Numbered from the stretch's first letter, positions 15,365-24,061 are shown. The stretch is 64,000 nt of DNA from Vogesella sp. XCS3 (GCF_020616155.1 NZ_CP085531.1:1-64000), one strand, 5' to 3'. The notes: generated by a model from the sequence alone, not told the origin. Program-made: numbers and translations.

Positions 15365-17431
15365 TCATCCAACAGCAGCACTTTCCGGATACTTTTTCTT
15401 GCACTGCGCCAAGCCTCGCTTAGACAAGAACAACACAATCCGGAAACCGATCTTGCACCACGGGTCCCGTAGCACCCACGCCATCGGGTCAATCCGCTCC
15501 AGGTTTCTGTTGCCGCTGTATTCCCTCCGAGGACTCCAATGCTGTAACACGTCCGGCATTTCATCGACAGCGCACCCCGCCAGCTCGGCCAGCTGTTTCG
15601 CATTCTGCGGCTGGAATAAGATACGGTACGAGCTAGCAGCTCCAGTCAGCATGCATGAGAAGTTATCCCGCCCATAGAGATATCCCTGATGGAGATTCAA
15701 GGTCTTCATTGCTGACGGAAACTTACCTGAGGCCTCATAGGTTTGAACAAAATTGAATGTGCCATCCACATAATGGTAGCCATCTGCTGTCGCAGCGCAG
15801 CACCCCGCTTCAGTCGGCTCAAAGACACGGCGGACAGAACCGGCAGCCGCCAAGGACAACAGATAGTCTAGATTCTCGCTAACTCGGGCGCTCCACCATT
15901 CAATGACACTTTCCTTGCGCCTGTTGTATTCCGTATCAGCCAGACGCTGGATTGCCATGGCCTGATTGTGGCGGGCAAGAAAGATTCGGTTTTTTTCAAG
16001 TTCGTCACGTGTACCAAAAGATGTCGTAGGCATCGCATGCAAGGTGTAGCGCCCCTCTTTGTGCCACGGGTGCAACTTGCGATCGTCTTTGGGCGAGACG
16101 GCTATGTAATTTGGCAAGACAATGGCTAATTCATGGTTCTTGTGATCATTCGGCGATCCATTACGCATGGCCCCCTCTGCGGGCGGCAGATAAAATTTGC
16201 TGGCACCACTGTCAAGCAAGTTGAACAATTCGGGAGCCACTTGATCGGCATACCGTGCTTCCAACCACGCATTCGGATTCCCACCATCACTTTTGACTGC
16301 CTCCTGAACATTGGTCAGAGTCATGTCGTCATGCGTCAGCGCAGGCAGCTCCAGCATCTGGTAGGCAGTAACAGGTAGATTGGCCGATTTCGCCGCATTC
16401 AAGAGCGGCGATTTTTCTCGGATCATCGCCCCGGTGTAGGACAAGACACCCGCTTGGTATCCTTTATGCCAAAACTTCTCAACGATCAAATCAAACATCA
16501 TGATGATCCACAACACCTCTTGCGGCGCCAGATCACCAATCGCTTTTAGTCGGTCAACTGTTTGATTTTTAGGAACCAGCGAACGTCGCCGGACTTCGTC
16601 AGCATAAAAAGCCTCCGCGTCCTCATCGAACTTCAGCTCCAGTAGATCATAAGGGAACCAGTTCCGACAGATTCTGCTGGAAAAATCCCGGTCTGGTCTG
16701 CGAGACATATAGCGCTGTAGGGGGTGGGAATGCTCAGGGACATCTGACAATAAGTACAGATTCCCCCCATTACGGATTGCAAAAACAAAATAGCTTTGCA
16801 AATCATCAGGGTCCCGAATCAAACTCAATGTCACACCTGATGGTTGTTTGCACGCAGCCTCCACCAGGGAGTTGATATTCCAGAACTGATGCACCCAGCC
16901 ATGATAGACCGGCGTTGTTCCTGCAGGCTCCGGAGAGCCGGCCAGGAACTGGTCCACGCGCAACCCTTGAATGGATCGAAATGCATCACGCCTCAGATAG
17001 CCAATCTCATGTAGGTCCTCGGCCATAGCTACCGTCGCATCCATGTCCATGCCATACATTTTCAATGCAGTTCGCAGATGGCTGACAAAACGCTTGTTCT
17101 GCTCCATGAATTCCGGAGCGCGAACCAGCTCGCAAAGAAGCGCTGCTTTTTCCACATAGGCCTTGGTTCGCGCTGGATCGGCCAGCAGCTGGGTGATGCT
17201 AAAGTTGCGATTGTCGAAGTACAGCTTGGACATAGCATCCAGCATGAGCACGCCAGTCGTATTGCTGTCATCAAGCTCCAGCGCTTCCTTGATAAGGTCA
17301 TGCATCTTCTTAACATCCCAGTCGCTCATGCCACCGCCCAGCTTGATGGCGAATGACTTCTTGCAGGGATCAACCTCTGACAATTCCAGCCACAGGGAGA
17401 GGGCTGCGCTTAGCTTTTCTGCGACATTCAT
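15365..17431 (-). CDS. Large hypothetical protein, 688 aa
   Basis: Not recognised. The start at 17431 follows AGGGGA; a GTG at 17449 is less likely. The protein is soluble, without signal peptide or Walker motif. A central part resembles a folded enzyme-like domain (LYLLSDVPEHSHPLQRYM, then IMMFDLIVEKFWHKGYQAG), and the C terminus holds several cysteines (AGCCAATADGYHY). It is transcribed with the GGTCACTT promoter element and an upstream inverted repeat, and is followed by the zinc-ribbon, transglutaminase-like and ART-like genes, so it may be part of an effector-like operon. Confidence 0.7.
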   Translation of the reverse strand: MNVAEKLSAALSLWLELSEVDPCKKSFAIKLGGGMSDWDVKKMHDLIKEALELDDSNTTGVLMLDAMSKLYFDNRNFSITQLLADPARTKAYVEKAALLCELVRAPEFMEQNKRFVSHLRTALKMYGMDMDATVAMAEDLHEIGYLRRDAFRSIQGLRVDQFLAGSPEPAGTTPVYHGWVHQFWNINSLVEAACKQPSGVTLSLIRDPDDLQSYFVFAIRNGGNLYLLSDVPEHSHPLQRYMSRRPDRDFSSRICRNWFPYDLLELKFDEDAEAFYADEVRRRSLVPKNQTVDRLKAIGDLAPQEVLWIIMMFDLIVEKFWHKGYQAGVLSYTGAMIREKSPLLNAAKSANLPVTAYQMLELPALTHDDMTLTNVQEAVKSDGGNPNAWLEARYADQVAPELFNLLDSGASKFYLPPAEGAMRNGSPNDHKNHELAIVLPNYIAVSPKDDRKLHPWHKEGRYTLHAMPTTSFGTRDELEKNRIFLARHNQAMAIQRLADTEYNRRKESVIEWWSARVSENLDYLLSLAAAGSVRRVFEPTEAGCCAATADGYHYVDGTFNFVQTYEASGKFPSAMKTLNLHQGYLYGRDNFSCMLTGAASSYRILFQPQNAKQLAELAGCAVDEMPDVLQHWSPRREYSGNRNLERIDPMAWVLRDPWCKIGFRIVLFLSKRGLAQCKKKYPESAAVG

Positions 17432-17497
17432 AATGTTTCCCCTGCTCACTTATTTCTATTACGTCTCGATGCTATATTTTTGCACCTTAGCAAGGCT

Positions 17498-17511
17498 CAA
17501 CAAAGTGACCA
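17498..17511 (-). promoter_or_regulatory. Promoter element TGGTCACTTTGTTG upstream of the 688-aa gene
   Basis: Best-match copy of the GGTCACTT element on the minus strand, 67 bp before the start, with TATAGC further downstream. Confidence 0.5.
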
Positions 17512-17542
17512 CGCCGCATTGAAACTCTCCAGAAGAACTTGG

Positions 17543-17574
17543 GGTGCACTTCATGTCAACCACTGTAGTGCACC
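17543..17574. promoter_or_regulatory. Inverted repeat upstream of the 688-aa gene promoter
   Basis: GGTGCACT and AGTGCACC, perfect 8-bp arms with a 16-bp spacer, about 32 bp upstream of the promoter element. A possible regulator site. Confidence 0.4.
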
Positions 17575-17577
17575 ATA

Positions 17578-17600
17578 CAAAAAAACCGGCTCTTGGCCGG
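17578..17600 (-). terminator. Rho-independent terminator after the topoisomerase operon
   Basis: Minus strand: CCGG(CC)AAGAG(CC)GG-type stem, then seven T residues, 21 bp after the stop at 17622. Confidence 0.8.
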
Positions 17601-17621
17601 ATTAAATCCACTCCCATGTGG

Positions 17622-18029
17622 TCACTCACTATAGCTGCCTTCTACAATCCACTGTCGGCCGAGTGAGTTCTTGATTGCCACCAGGTACGGTTCCCATTCC
17701 TTCGGATAGGCACCGCCAACCTCGTCAGCATATATCGTGGTCCTAGCTAGTCTCTGACACTCATGCAAGATTAACCCCAGATCCTCTTCAGTGCCATGAG
17801 ATAACAGAAAATCCACGTTGAGTTTGTCGAACGGGATCTCAACCTCGATCACTCCCTTAAACACTCCATCTTTGTCGAACATCTCGATCGACACCAGTGC
17901 CTGCTGCGATACCCCCAGACCAGAGAGCAGCTCAATGCTCACGCCCTCCGTATCACATCGCAAAACCTGCTCAATTCGCCGAAACGCCAGCGATTTTTGT
18001 TGTCTATCTAGCATGCAAGTCCTTGTCAT
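17622..18029 (-). CDS. Hypothetical protein, 135 aa
   Basis: Unrecognised. Its ATG at 18029 overlaps the stop of the topoisomerase gene by 4 bp (ATGA), so translation is coupled. A second possible start is at 18014. It is beta-strand-rich in the middle (ALVSIEMFDKDGVFKGVIEVEIPF) with no catalytic motif visible. Last gene of the topoisomerase operon, directly before a strong terminator. Confidence 0.65.
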   Translation of the reverse strand: MTRTCMLDRQQKSLAFRRIEQVLRCDTEGVSIELLSGLGVSQQALVSIEMFDKDGVFKGVIEVEIPFDKLNVDFLLSHGTEEDLGLILHECQRLARTTIYADEVGGAYPKEWEPYLVAIKNSLGRQWIVEGSYSE

Positions 18030-19858
18030 AGACTGGCCCCTAGCGAATTCACGCGACGGGGGGTAGTCACCTTGCCGGCCTCCAGCCGCTTTGTTTTATC
18101 TTCGGGAAGGACGACTAACCAGCCATCCAGACTGTCGCCTGTAACAATTCTTGAGCCCTCCGGAATGGGATACTCGACAGCCTCGCCACTGAGACGGTCA
18201 GCAGCAATCGACTCCATGTTTGTTACCCATAGCACACGACCAGCCGGCAGACGGCCAAGCTCATCCCGGACTGCGTCAGCAATCATCAAGCCAGATGCTT
18301 TGATCTGGTTACTTGCGCTTGCGGCACTATCCGCAGTCATCAAATAACCAATGTCAAAAGGATATTCTTCGCTATTGTCATACCATATAGGACTATTTAC
18401 AACCGAATGATGTTGATTAACATCGACACTTGTGAAATTGTCTATCGAATTGTTGCGTTTTTCACTAACACGCAGCACATCGGAAGAAACGACCCTTTCC
18501 ATGGTGGTACGACGTGGACCATCGCTTACCTTGACTAGGTAGTTCTGACTGGCCCTGCTTTGCAAGGCTTTCAGTGGAGACGGTCGCGAAGCAGCTGCCG
18601 CATTTTTCAGGCCAGCAGGCATTGAGACCTGCATCTTAGCTTCCTTGGGTGCATCCAACTCTGCTTGCACCCAGGAAGGTGAAAAGCTGACATCATCATC
18701 AATGCCAAAACAACCAAGAGCAGACTCAAGCCGCTGCTGAACAGACTTAGCCCCCTCGCCGTAGATCGCCTCTTCAAATGCCCGGTGAGCTTTCTCATCA
18801 CGCAGAAAGTCCGGTAGCCCGTCCAGGATTTGCTCAACACGAGCGCGATGTAGCAAAGCATCATCGTCAAACGCTCCCAAATCTTTGAGCGAATCGAGGT
18901 GCGTGCTCCATGTGCCGGGGCGGCCAATGCGATCTCTCAATGCAACCTTGAGCCAAGCTGCATCAGGGGGAAGGATGTCCCGTCCAACAATTTCATGAGG
19001 CTCACGAGCAACAGCATGCGCAACTTGCTCACGCAACAAACGCAGCAGAGGAGTGTCCTTGTACATCTCTTGCAACGGGATCAGCGCCTCATGCGACCCG
19101 GAGAACCCCGGAATCGGACCATCGGGGTATGGCTCCAACCCCATCTGCCGCGCAATTTCTCGGGCAAGCGCCAGCGCCTCTTGCCCATACCCCTGTCCAT
19201 CCGGGCGCGGATACGACGCCAACCCGTTTTCCCAGGCATGCGTCAGAAAATCAGTTGCGTGCCGGATCGATACACCGTGCCGGCTCGCTGCCAGTAGAAA
19301 GTCGCCCATTGATGGCGGAGGTGCGACCTTATGCCCGCCATAAACCTGATTCATAGGGCGATCAAGCATTGCTTGCATCCAGCGTGCCTTCACACGGCCC
19401 GGCGACCCGTACTTCCAACCGATGATCCGATCCGCAATGCGCCGCGCTTCAGCTCGGGCAGCGATCGACTCATCAAACCCTGCATTGGCAGCTCGACCGA
19501 CTTGAGACAGCGCACTTTTGAAACCATTGGCATCCCAAGCAGCAACCCTCAGCCGCTCACCTTTACCACCCAAGACACCCCGTGTCTGAAATGCAATCCG
19601 CTCGCCCTCGTCATCAGGATCAGACGCGATGAAGATTCGGTCGTACTTCACCTTGGATGCATTTCTCAGATCTGTAATACGAGACAGTCGCTCAGGCCGC
19701 CACTGCGCCTTATGGCCAGAGCTGCTGCGGTCAATGTCATACAGATGGCCACCAGTAGCCGCTACGGTAACCGACCCACCGGTCACTTTCTGCGCCACCC
19801 TGGCAGCAGTTGGAGCCAAGTTGGGAGACTCGATGATCAGCAGTGTTTTGGGGGCCAT
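18026..19858 (-). CDS. Divergent type IA DNA topoisomerase
   Basis: 610 residues. The N-terminal Toprim domain shows Glu10 in 'LLIIESP' and the acidic triad 'SDPDDEGE' (Asp80, Asp82, Glu84), the Mg2+ site of type IA enzymes. The nucleophile region reads 'GLASYPRPDG' (Tyr216), matching the TopA/TopB YxRxD pattern. The enzyme would relax or decatenate plasmid DNA by single-strand passage. It is shorter than TopA, lacks the usual zinc fingers and has an AT-rich stretch encoding residues about 460-500, which looks like an inserted linker. The gene abuts the upstream 179-residue gene (TGAATG). Confidence 0.8.
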   Translation of the reverse strand: MAPKTLLIIESPNLAPTAARVAQKVTGGSVTVAATGGHLYDIDRSSSGHKAQWRPERLSRITDLRNASKVKYDRIFIASDPDDEGERIAFQTRGVLGGKGERLRVAAWDANGFKSALSQVGRAANAGFDESIAARAEARRIADRIIGWKYGSPGRVKARWMQAMLDRPMNQVYGGHKVAPPPSMGDFLLAASRHGVSIRHATDFLTHAWENGLASYPRPDGQGYGQEALALAREIARQMGLEPYPDGPIPGFSGSHEALIPLQEMYKDTPLLRLLREQVAHAVAREPHEIVGRDILPPDAAWLKVALRDRIGRPGTWSTHLDSLKDLGAFDDDALLHRARVEQILDGLPDFLRDEKAHRAFEEAIYGEGAKSVQQRLESALGCFGIDDDVSFSPSWVQAELDAPKEAKMQVSMPAGLKNAAAASRPSPLKALQSRASQNYLVKVSDGPRRTTMERVVSSDVLRVSEKRNNSIDNFTSVDVNQHHSVVNSPIWYDNSEEYPFDIGYLMTADSAASASNQIKASGLMIADAVRDELGRLPAGRVLWVTNMESIAADRLSGEAVEYPIPEGSRIVTGDSLDGWLVVLPEDKTKRLEAGKVTTPRRVNSLGASL

Positions 19859-20398
19859 TCAGTTCACTCCATTCAGGGCGGCTGCGGTTGCCTTGTACCA
19901 GCGACGCAACTCATTCTCTGCGGCTACGATCGAGTCTTTGCTCATGGCCGGATTACGCGACTTCAGCATCTCGATCAGGCGAACCATGTCTAAGGATCGG
20001 TGCCAGTGAGTCTCATACTTCAAAATTGCCTCATACCAAGGCGCGTTTTCGTTTCGAGCGATATAACTCGTGTAGCACCCGAAATCCTGGACGACATTTG
20101 CTTGCTGGATAACGCAGTTATGCCAGGGGTCCCCATCGAGATGCTCAGTGTGCTCGCTCACTTGCGCTCGCGCAGTCACCTCCCAGTCATCCTGATGAAG
20201 GCAGGCTCTTACGACCATCGAACCGACGTCCGGAAAGCCGGGAAGCCCATCGATCAAGACAAATGAGCCATGCTGAAGCATTGCCACCCCGGCAGGTGCG
20301 CAGCCCTTCATGAAGGGACTAGGAGGTTTTCGATCAGATACAGCACGGGCTGTCCGCTGCGCTCTGTAGTCGAAAATATTTAATTCAATAGCACTCAT
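19859..20398 (-). CDS. Hypothetical protein upstream of topoisomerase, 179 aa
   Basis: Unrecognised soluble protein, first gene of the topoisomerase operon. It contains HTEHLDGDPWHNCVIQQ and a helical C-terminal half with aromatic residues (WYEAILKYETHWH). Its stop codon abuts the ATG of the topoisomerase, so the two are produced together; an accessory role in DNA topology is possible but unproven. A copy of the GGTCACTT promoter element lies 59 bp upstream. Confidence 0.65.
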   Translation of the reverse strand: MSAIELNIFDYRAQRTARAVSDRKPPSPFMKGCAPAGVAMLQHGSFVLIDGLPGFPDVGSMVVRACLHQDDWEVTARAQVSEHTEHLDGDPWHNCVIQQANVVQDFGCYTSYIARNENAPWYEAILKYETHWHRSLDMVRLIEMLKSRNPAMSKDSIVAAENELRRWYKATAAALNGVN

Positions 20399-20456
20399 AT
20401 TGAACCTTTTCGATTTTTACTTTGTTGCTAGTCAGCTTATAAAATCATGCTGCGAT

Positions 20457-20469
20457 GAACAAGTGACGC
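20457..20469 (-). promoter_or_regulatory. Promoter element GCGTCACTTGTTC upstream of the topoisomerase operon
   Basis: One mismatch from the GGTCACTT element. On the minus strand, TATAAG follows 15 bp after TTGTTC. Confidence 0.45.
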
Positions 20470-20903
20470 TATGCCCTTCTGGCGGGAGTAGGTTCCATGC
20501 CCTTCTCGTGAGAAGGCCGCCGAGTACGCAACGTATCATCGACCATGTTCCAGTGAAGATTATTCAAAGACTGGGCCATCCGGTCGGGGGCCATCATTAC
20601 TGCACGGCGTACCCGGTCGGCCATTTCGGGCAAAGGCATATCTTTCAAGCCAAGGCACTCACCAACCATCTCAACGCACAGAATGAAGTTAAAGCCAGGT
20701 GCAGTGTCGTCTTTGGAGTTGAGCCAACGCTCAGCATCCGCTTTGTCCGCAGCGGCCTGATTGCGCAAATAGCGCTCTTGCTTGCTGATACCAACCTCGC
20801 CAGGATCTTTCAACTCAGCTGCCATATCGGTGGAAGCCTGCCCCAGCATCCGAACGGCAAGGCACTGAAGACGATAGCGCTCCAACAGTTTCTGCTCGTC
20901 CAT
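20469..20903 (-). CDS. Hypothetical protein, 144 aa
   Basis: Unrecognised. The start at 20903 is supported by GGGGAGG and by its position one base after the stop of the sigma-region-4-like gene (TGACATG). Predicted mainly helical, beginning MDEQKLLERYRLQCLAVRML. The tight coupling suggests it works with the HTH protein, perhaps as a partner or anti-factor; that is inference. Confidence 0.65.
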   Translation of the reverse strand: MDEQKLLERYRLQCLAVRMLGQASTDMAAELKDPGEVGISKQERYLRNQAAADKADAERWLNSKDDTAPGFNFILCVEMVGECLGLKDMPLPEMADRVRRAVMMAPDRMAQSLNNLHWNMVDDTLRTRRPSHEKGMEPTPARRA

Positions 20904-20904
20904 G

Positions 20905-21108
20905 TCACTGCCCTCCCCGCCCACGCAATTTGCGCAGACCGGCACGATAGTTTTCACTCACCTCATCAACACCGATCCCAAGCTCTTTGGCCACAAACTC
21001 GGCACCCTTGCCATCCATCGCCATCATTTCGAGAACGCGCCGTGTAGTCGTCGGCAAGTGCGACAGTCCTTTTTTGAGTTCTTCTTGTGGATCACGCATA
21101 TTTCTCAC
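20905..21108 (-). CDS. Sigma-70 region-4-like HTH protein, 67 aa
   Basis: Tiny protein whose whole length matches the outline of sigma region 4: 'LSHLPTTTRRVLEMM' followed by an HTH 'AEFVAKELGIGVDEVSENYRAGLRKLR'. There is no region 2, so it cannot act as a complete sigma factor; it more likely binds promoters or docks on RNA polymerase as an adaptor. It is coupled to the 144-residue gene. Whether it recognises one of the recurrent promoter motifs in this window is an open and attractive possibility. Confidence 0.65.
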   Translation of the reverse strand: MRNMRDPQEELKKGLSHLPTTTRRVLEMMAMDGKGAEFVAKELGIGVDEVSENYRAGLRKLRGRGGQ

Positions 21109-21117
21109 CTTTGAACT

Positions 21118-21142
21118 GCCCCCTCATAGCGAGGGGGCATTT
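21118..21142 (-). other. Perfect hairpin between the LPD7-like and HTH genes
   Basis: GCCCCCTC and GAGGGGGC pair around a 5-nt loop. No T-tract, so a transcript-processing or attenuation hairpin rather than a classical terminator. Confidence 0.5.
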
Positions 21143-21145
21143 GCT

Positions 21146-22555
21146 TTACATAGAATTGCGGGGAGGCTGAAGTTTGACGTGCAGCTTCGGTTTTTTGTTC
21201 TGCTCCATACCCGGCTCCACCTGGTTCTCTGCAGCAAGCTCTTCTTGAGCAGCCGTCGCCTGCTTAAGAAATTGATCGCGATCACTCAGGCTGAGCACTT
21301 CCTCATCGAGCCGTTCGGGCCTGTGAATAGCTTTGACAAGCTTGTCCTTAATCGCACCAACAAATTTCTTCGCCGCCCCCAAAACGCCATCCCCCCCAGC
21401 CTCCAAGCCTTCTACGCCTTTTACGATGACTTTCTGAAGAACGGCCTTTGAGACAGGATCTTTGGCGATGATGTTGGCCGCAACGGCCGCAGAAGCCTCT
21501 GTGACAACTTTATTCGCTTTCTCCCAGTTGGAAGGACCGGCAGGTTCCGGCTTGGCTTCCGGCTTGGCTTCCGGCTTGGCTTCCGGCTTGGCTTCCGGCT
21601 TGGCTTCCGGCTTGGCTTCCGGCTTGGCTTCCGGCTTGGCTTCCGGCTTGGCTTCCGGCTTGGCTTCCGGCTTGGCTTCCGGCTTGGCTTCCGGCTTGGC
21701 TTCCGGCTTGGCTTCCGGCTTGGCTTGCACAATATGTACAACCGGATCTTTGCCAAGCGGCTGAGCCTTACCTTGCTGCTCACGCATTTGCTTCATCACG
21801 TGTTGCACTTCGGAGTTGGCCAACTGGAGATCGTTATCGACGGCCAACTTGGCCGCCCGCATCAGGACCTCAGGGGATGCCTTGCGCAAAGAGAAAGAGC
21901 CATATTGGCTTTGGGCAACCTTCATTGCCGCCAGCAGCGACTGGTCATCCGGCGCGAAAACAGCGATCTTGGATTTGGTGACAGTAAAAGAAGGCTGGCC
22001 ATTAATCCCACCCTCCTCATTCAGCGCGTAGTAGTGCGACGGGTTCTCGTAGATCGACATACGCTCAGCCAGCTTATGCAAACGGCCCTGCTGCTGTTCG
22101 AAGCGCATAAAGCCATCCACATCCGGTGTCTTGGCTTTTACCTTACGGGTCTCAATTTGAATCTCGCCCGGCTTCTTCTCGAACGGTAAATCATCTACCA
22201 GTTCATCCACCGGTTTCGCAGCCATTCCCGCTGATGCAACAGGCTTCGGCTGAGGTCCATTTTCTACAACAGTCACATCCGCATCGAAGTCCCGATCGCT
22301 CTCAGACTGCGGCTTGATGCCGCCAGGGCGTGACGCCATCTTTCGCGGAGCAGTAGTTGATGGCTGAGGCTTAGACAACTCAGTGTCTTGCTCGACAGAC
22401 GGTGTCGCTGCGACCACTCGACCATTCTGAGCCGCATCTGCAACACCATTATTCTGAAGCTTGGGGGCAGGCGCATTGGCCGGCTCCAGTTCAGCAACAA
22501 GCAGCTCTTGTTCATTTGCAAGACCTTGACCGTTTTGGTCATCAGCATTGGCCAT
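21146..22555 (-). CDS. LPD7-like polyvalent-type protein with a Lys-Pro-Glu-Ala repeat
   Basis: 469 residues. An acidic, disordered N terminus (to about 145) leads to a folded domain (about 150-260) with 'ALNEEGGINGQPSFTVTKSK', then 'AAMKVAQSQYGSFSLR' and 'AAKLAVDNDLQLAN'. That pattern resembles the LPD7 domain found next to relaxases in conjugative elements. A 60-residue run of KPEA repeats then separates it from a helical C-terminal region. The start at 22555 has AGGGAGGG. An LPD7 context suggests a DNA-transfer or host-entry function; this is inference. A partial copy of the dyad core lies upstream. Confidence 0.6.
   Translation of the reverse strand: MANADDQNGQGLANEQELLVAELEPANAPAPKLQNNGVADAAQNGRVVAATPSVEQDTELSKPQPSTTAPRKMASRPGGIKPQSESDRDFDADVTVVENGPQPKPVASAGMAAKPVDELVDDLPFEKKPGEIQIETRKVKAKTPDVDGFMRFEQQQGRLHKLAERMSIYENPSHYYALNEEGGINGQPSFTVTKSKIAVFAPDDQSLLAAMKVAQSQYGSFSLRKASPEVLMRAAKLAVDNDLQLANSEVQHVMKQMREQQGKAQPLGKDPVVHIVQAKPEAKPEAKPEAKPEAKPEAKPEAKPEAKPEAKPEAKPEAKPEAKPEAKPEAKPEAKPEPAGPSNWEKANKVVTEASAAVAANIIAKDPVSKAVLQKVIVKGVEGLEAGGDGVLGAAKKFVGAIKDKLVKAIHRPERLDEEVLSLSDRDQFLKQATAAQEELAAENQVEPGMEQNKKPKLHVKLQPPRNSM
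21545..21724. repeat. 15 perfect tandem copies of a 12-bp unit
   Basis: The unit TTCCGGCTTGGC is repeated 15 times without any visible substitution inside the LPD7-like gene, encoding Lys-Pro-Glu-Ala. Perfect identity at synonymous positions points to recent expansion by slippage or recombination. All six frames are open through it. Confidence 0.95.
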
Positions 22556-22590
22556 GACACCCTCCCTTTCAAAATCAATTCAGAAAAATA

Positions 22591-22617
22591 TTTACGACAA
22601 TAGTAATTGTAGTATAT
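22591..22617. promoter_or_regulatory. Partial dyad-operator core upstream of the LPD7-like gene
   Basis: Shares the 10-bp core AATAGTAATT with the dyad at 44634, but not the full ends. Confidence 0.3.
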
Positions 22618-22690
22618 CTTTTTGAGAAGAGGGGCGCTTAAATTGCTCCTTGGTTTTGACCATCAACTTACACAAGCAAGGAGTCCCAAC

Positions 22691-24001
22691 ATGGCAACTG
22701 CAACCCGCCCCCCTTTCGCTCCAAAGTCTGAGCGCTCCGATAGCCAGGGGGACCGCCGTCTGCAAGATGTGATCGCACGCGTAGAGAAGATCGATGCCGA
22801 AAACGGCATCATCTACGTCTCCGCAGCCCCGGAAGCCGGAAAAGACCAGGGCAAGAGCTATGCCGTGTCTATTCGCGACAAAGCCGGCAACATCAACAAA
22901 GTGGCCGAATTCGAAGGCAATTTCATCGATAACCGCATGGAAAGTGCCATCCCGGCCGGCGCGGTTATCGTACTAGAAGGCCTACTGGACGAAGGCAAAG
23001 AAAACGATGGCTGGACCAAGGCCACCGCTCGCTGGATCATCGCCGCTCCCCCAGTAGAGGGCAAACTGGTACGCGGTCTGATTACCGCCTCCTCGTTCCA
23101 TGGCAACGTAAACCGCGTTCAGGTATGGCACGAAAACGCCTTCGATCTGAACGACACAGAAACTCTGAACAGCCTGAAAAACAACTTCGACCAGAAAGTC
23201 TCCGAATTCAACGGAAGCTTCGATGATGAAGGCAAGTTCGTTGGCCCAGTGAAACCACGCCTGGGCTTCCAGCTGCGTGCCGTCAATGAGGCCGGTGATA
23301 TCGTCCACTTGTCCGACCCGATTTCCTGGAACGAAGACGGCGAAAGCCCTGCCAGCCAAGACGGCCAAGTAAAGGGCGGCATGATTACCGGCGAGTACCT
23401 GCAAAGCTGGGCGGAATGGTACAAGGGCATGGCTCACGAAAATGGCTTGACACCCGAGTTGGTTGTGTTCCGCGACTACAAAGCATCCAAAGACTACAAC
23501 GTCCCGGCCAGCGGCCCGCTGAATACCATGGTGCGTACTCGCGGCCCACAAGACGCAAATCAATCCGCTGACGACCAAGATCGCGAAGCCATCTTCGGCC
23601 GCACTCTCGGCGGTAAAGGCGTCCTGATACTCAGCGCCGGCAAACTCAATACCCGTACCGGCGAACGCAAGGGCGAGCGGAACGACTACGTCAACCGCAT
23701 CATCCTGTCGGAACGCAAGGGCCACATTCATTCGCGCATCACCGGCCCGAACGGCGAAGCACGCACCATGCACGCCAACCTGGAGCCGGTCTTCCCGACC
23801 GCCTCTCAAGGCCAGGCCCGCCAACGTGACAAGATTGCCGAGGCCGCAGCCGAAGCTGGCGATGCTCACGTAGAGGCCACCAACGCAGCAGATGAGCTTC
23901 CGCTGATGGACAACGATCATGATGATGCTCCGCTGGCCCAGACCGACGCCGCCCCGGCTGCTCGCCGCTCCTCCGGCGCAGGCTTCAACTTCGGCGGTTA
24001 A
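22691..24001 (+). CDS. Hypothetical, probably abundant plasmid protein, 436 aa
   Basis: Unrecognised. It has an ideal ribosome site (AAGGAG, 7 bp from the ATG at 22691), codon use biased to GCC, AAC, CGC and GAA, and a strong terminator, which together suggest high expression. The N-terminal part (about 25-115) is rich in short beta-strands (RVEKIDAENGIIYVSAAP, then AVIVLEGLL), like a small beta-barrel or OB-fold; this is tentative. The C terminus (about 400-436) is acidic, ending in a glycine-rich tail (RRSSGAGFNFGG), which recalls the tails of single-strand DNA-binding proteins. A DNA-binding structural role is a guess. Confidence 0.75.
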   Translation: MATATRPPFAPKSERSDSQGDRRLQDVIARVEKIDAENGIIYVSAAPEAGKDQGKSYAVSIRDKAGNINKVAEFEGNFIDNRMESAIPAGAVIVLEGLLDEGKENDGWTKATARWIIAAPPVEGKLVRGLITASSFHGNVNRVQVWHENAFDLNDTETLNSLKNNFDQKVSEFNGSFDDEGKFVGPVKPRLGFQLRAVNEAGDIVHLSDPISWNEDGESPASQDGQVKGGMITGEYLQSWAEWYKGMAHENGLTPELVVFRDYKASKDYNVPASGPLNTMVRTRGPQDANQSADDQDREAIFGRTLGGKGVLILSAGKLNTRTGERKGERNDYVNRIILSERKGHIHSRITGPNGEARTMHANLEPVFPTASQGQARQRDKIAEAAAEAGDAHVEATNAADELPLMDNDHDDAPLAQTDAAPAARRSSGAGFNFGG

Positions 24002-24019
24002 TCCGCATCATTAGATACA

Positions 24020-24047
24020 AACCCGCCACGCTGTGGCGGGTTTTTTT
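24020..24047 (+). terminator. Rho-independent terminator
   Basis: AACCCGCCAC and GTGGCGGGTT with a short loop, then a T-run, between the 436- and 122-residue genes. Confidence 0.85.
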
Positions 24048-24061
24048 ACAGGGGTTAACGC

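Noticed and set aside
21462..21764. Plus-strand ORF of repeating Ala-Ser-Gly-Leu
   Set aside because: It only mirrors the 12-bp repeat of the opposite gene; no ribosome site.
22982..23920. 312-residue minus-strand ORF opposite the 436-aa gene
   Set aside because: The plus-strand gene has a strong ribosome site, terminator and codon bias; the antisense frame is its shadow.
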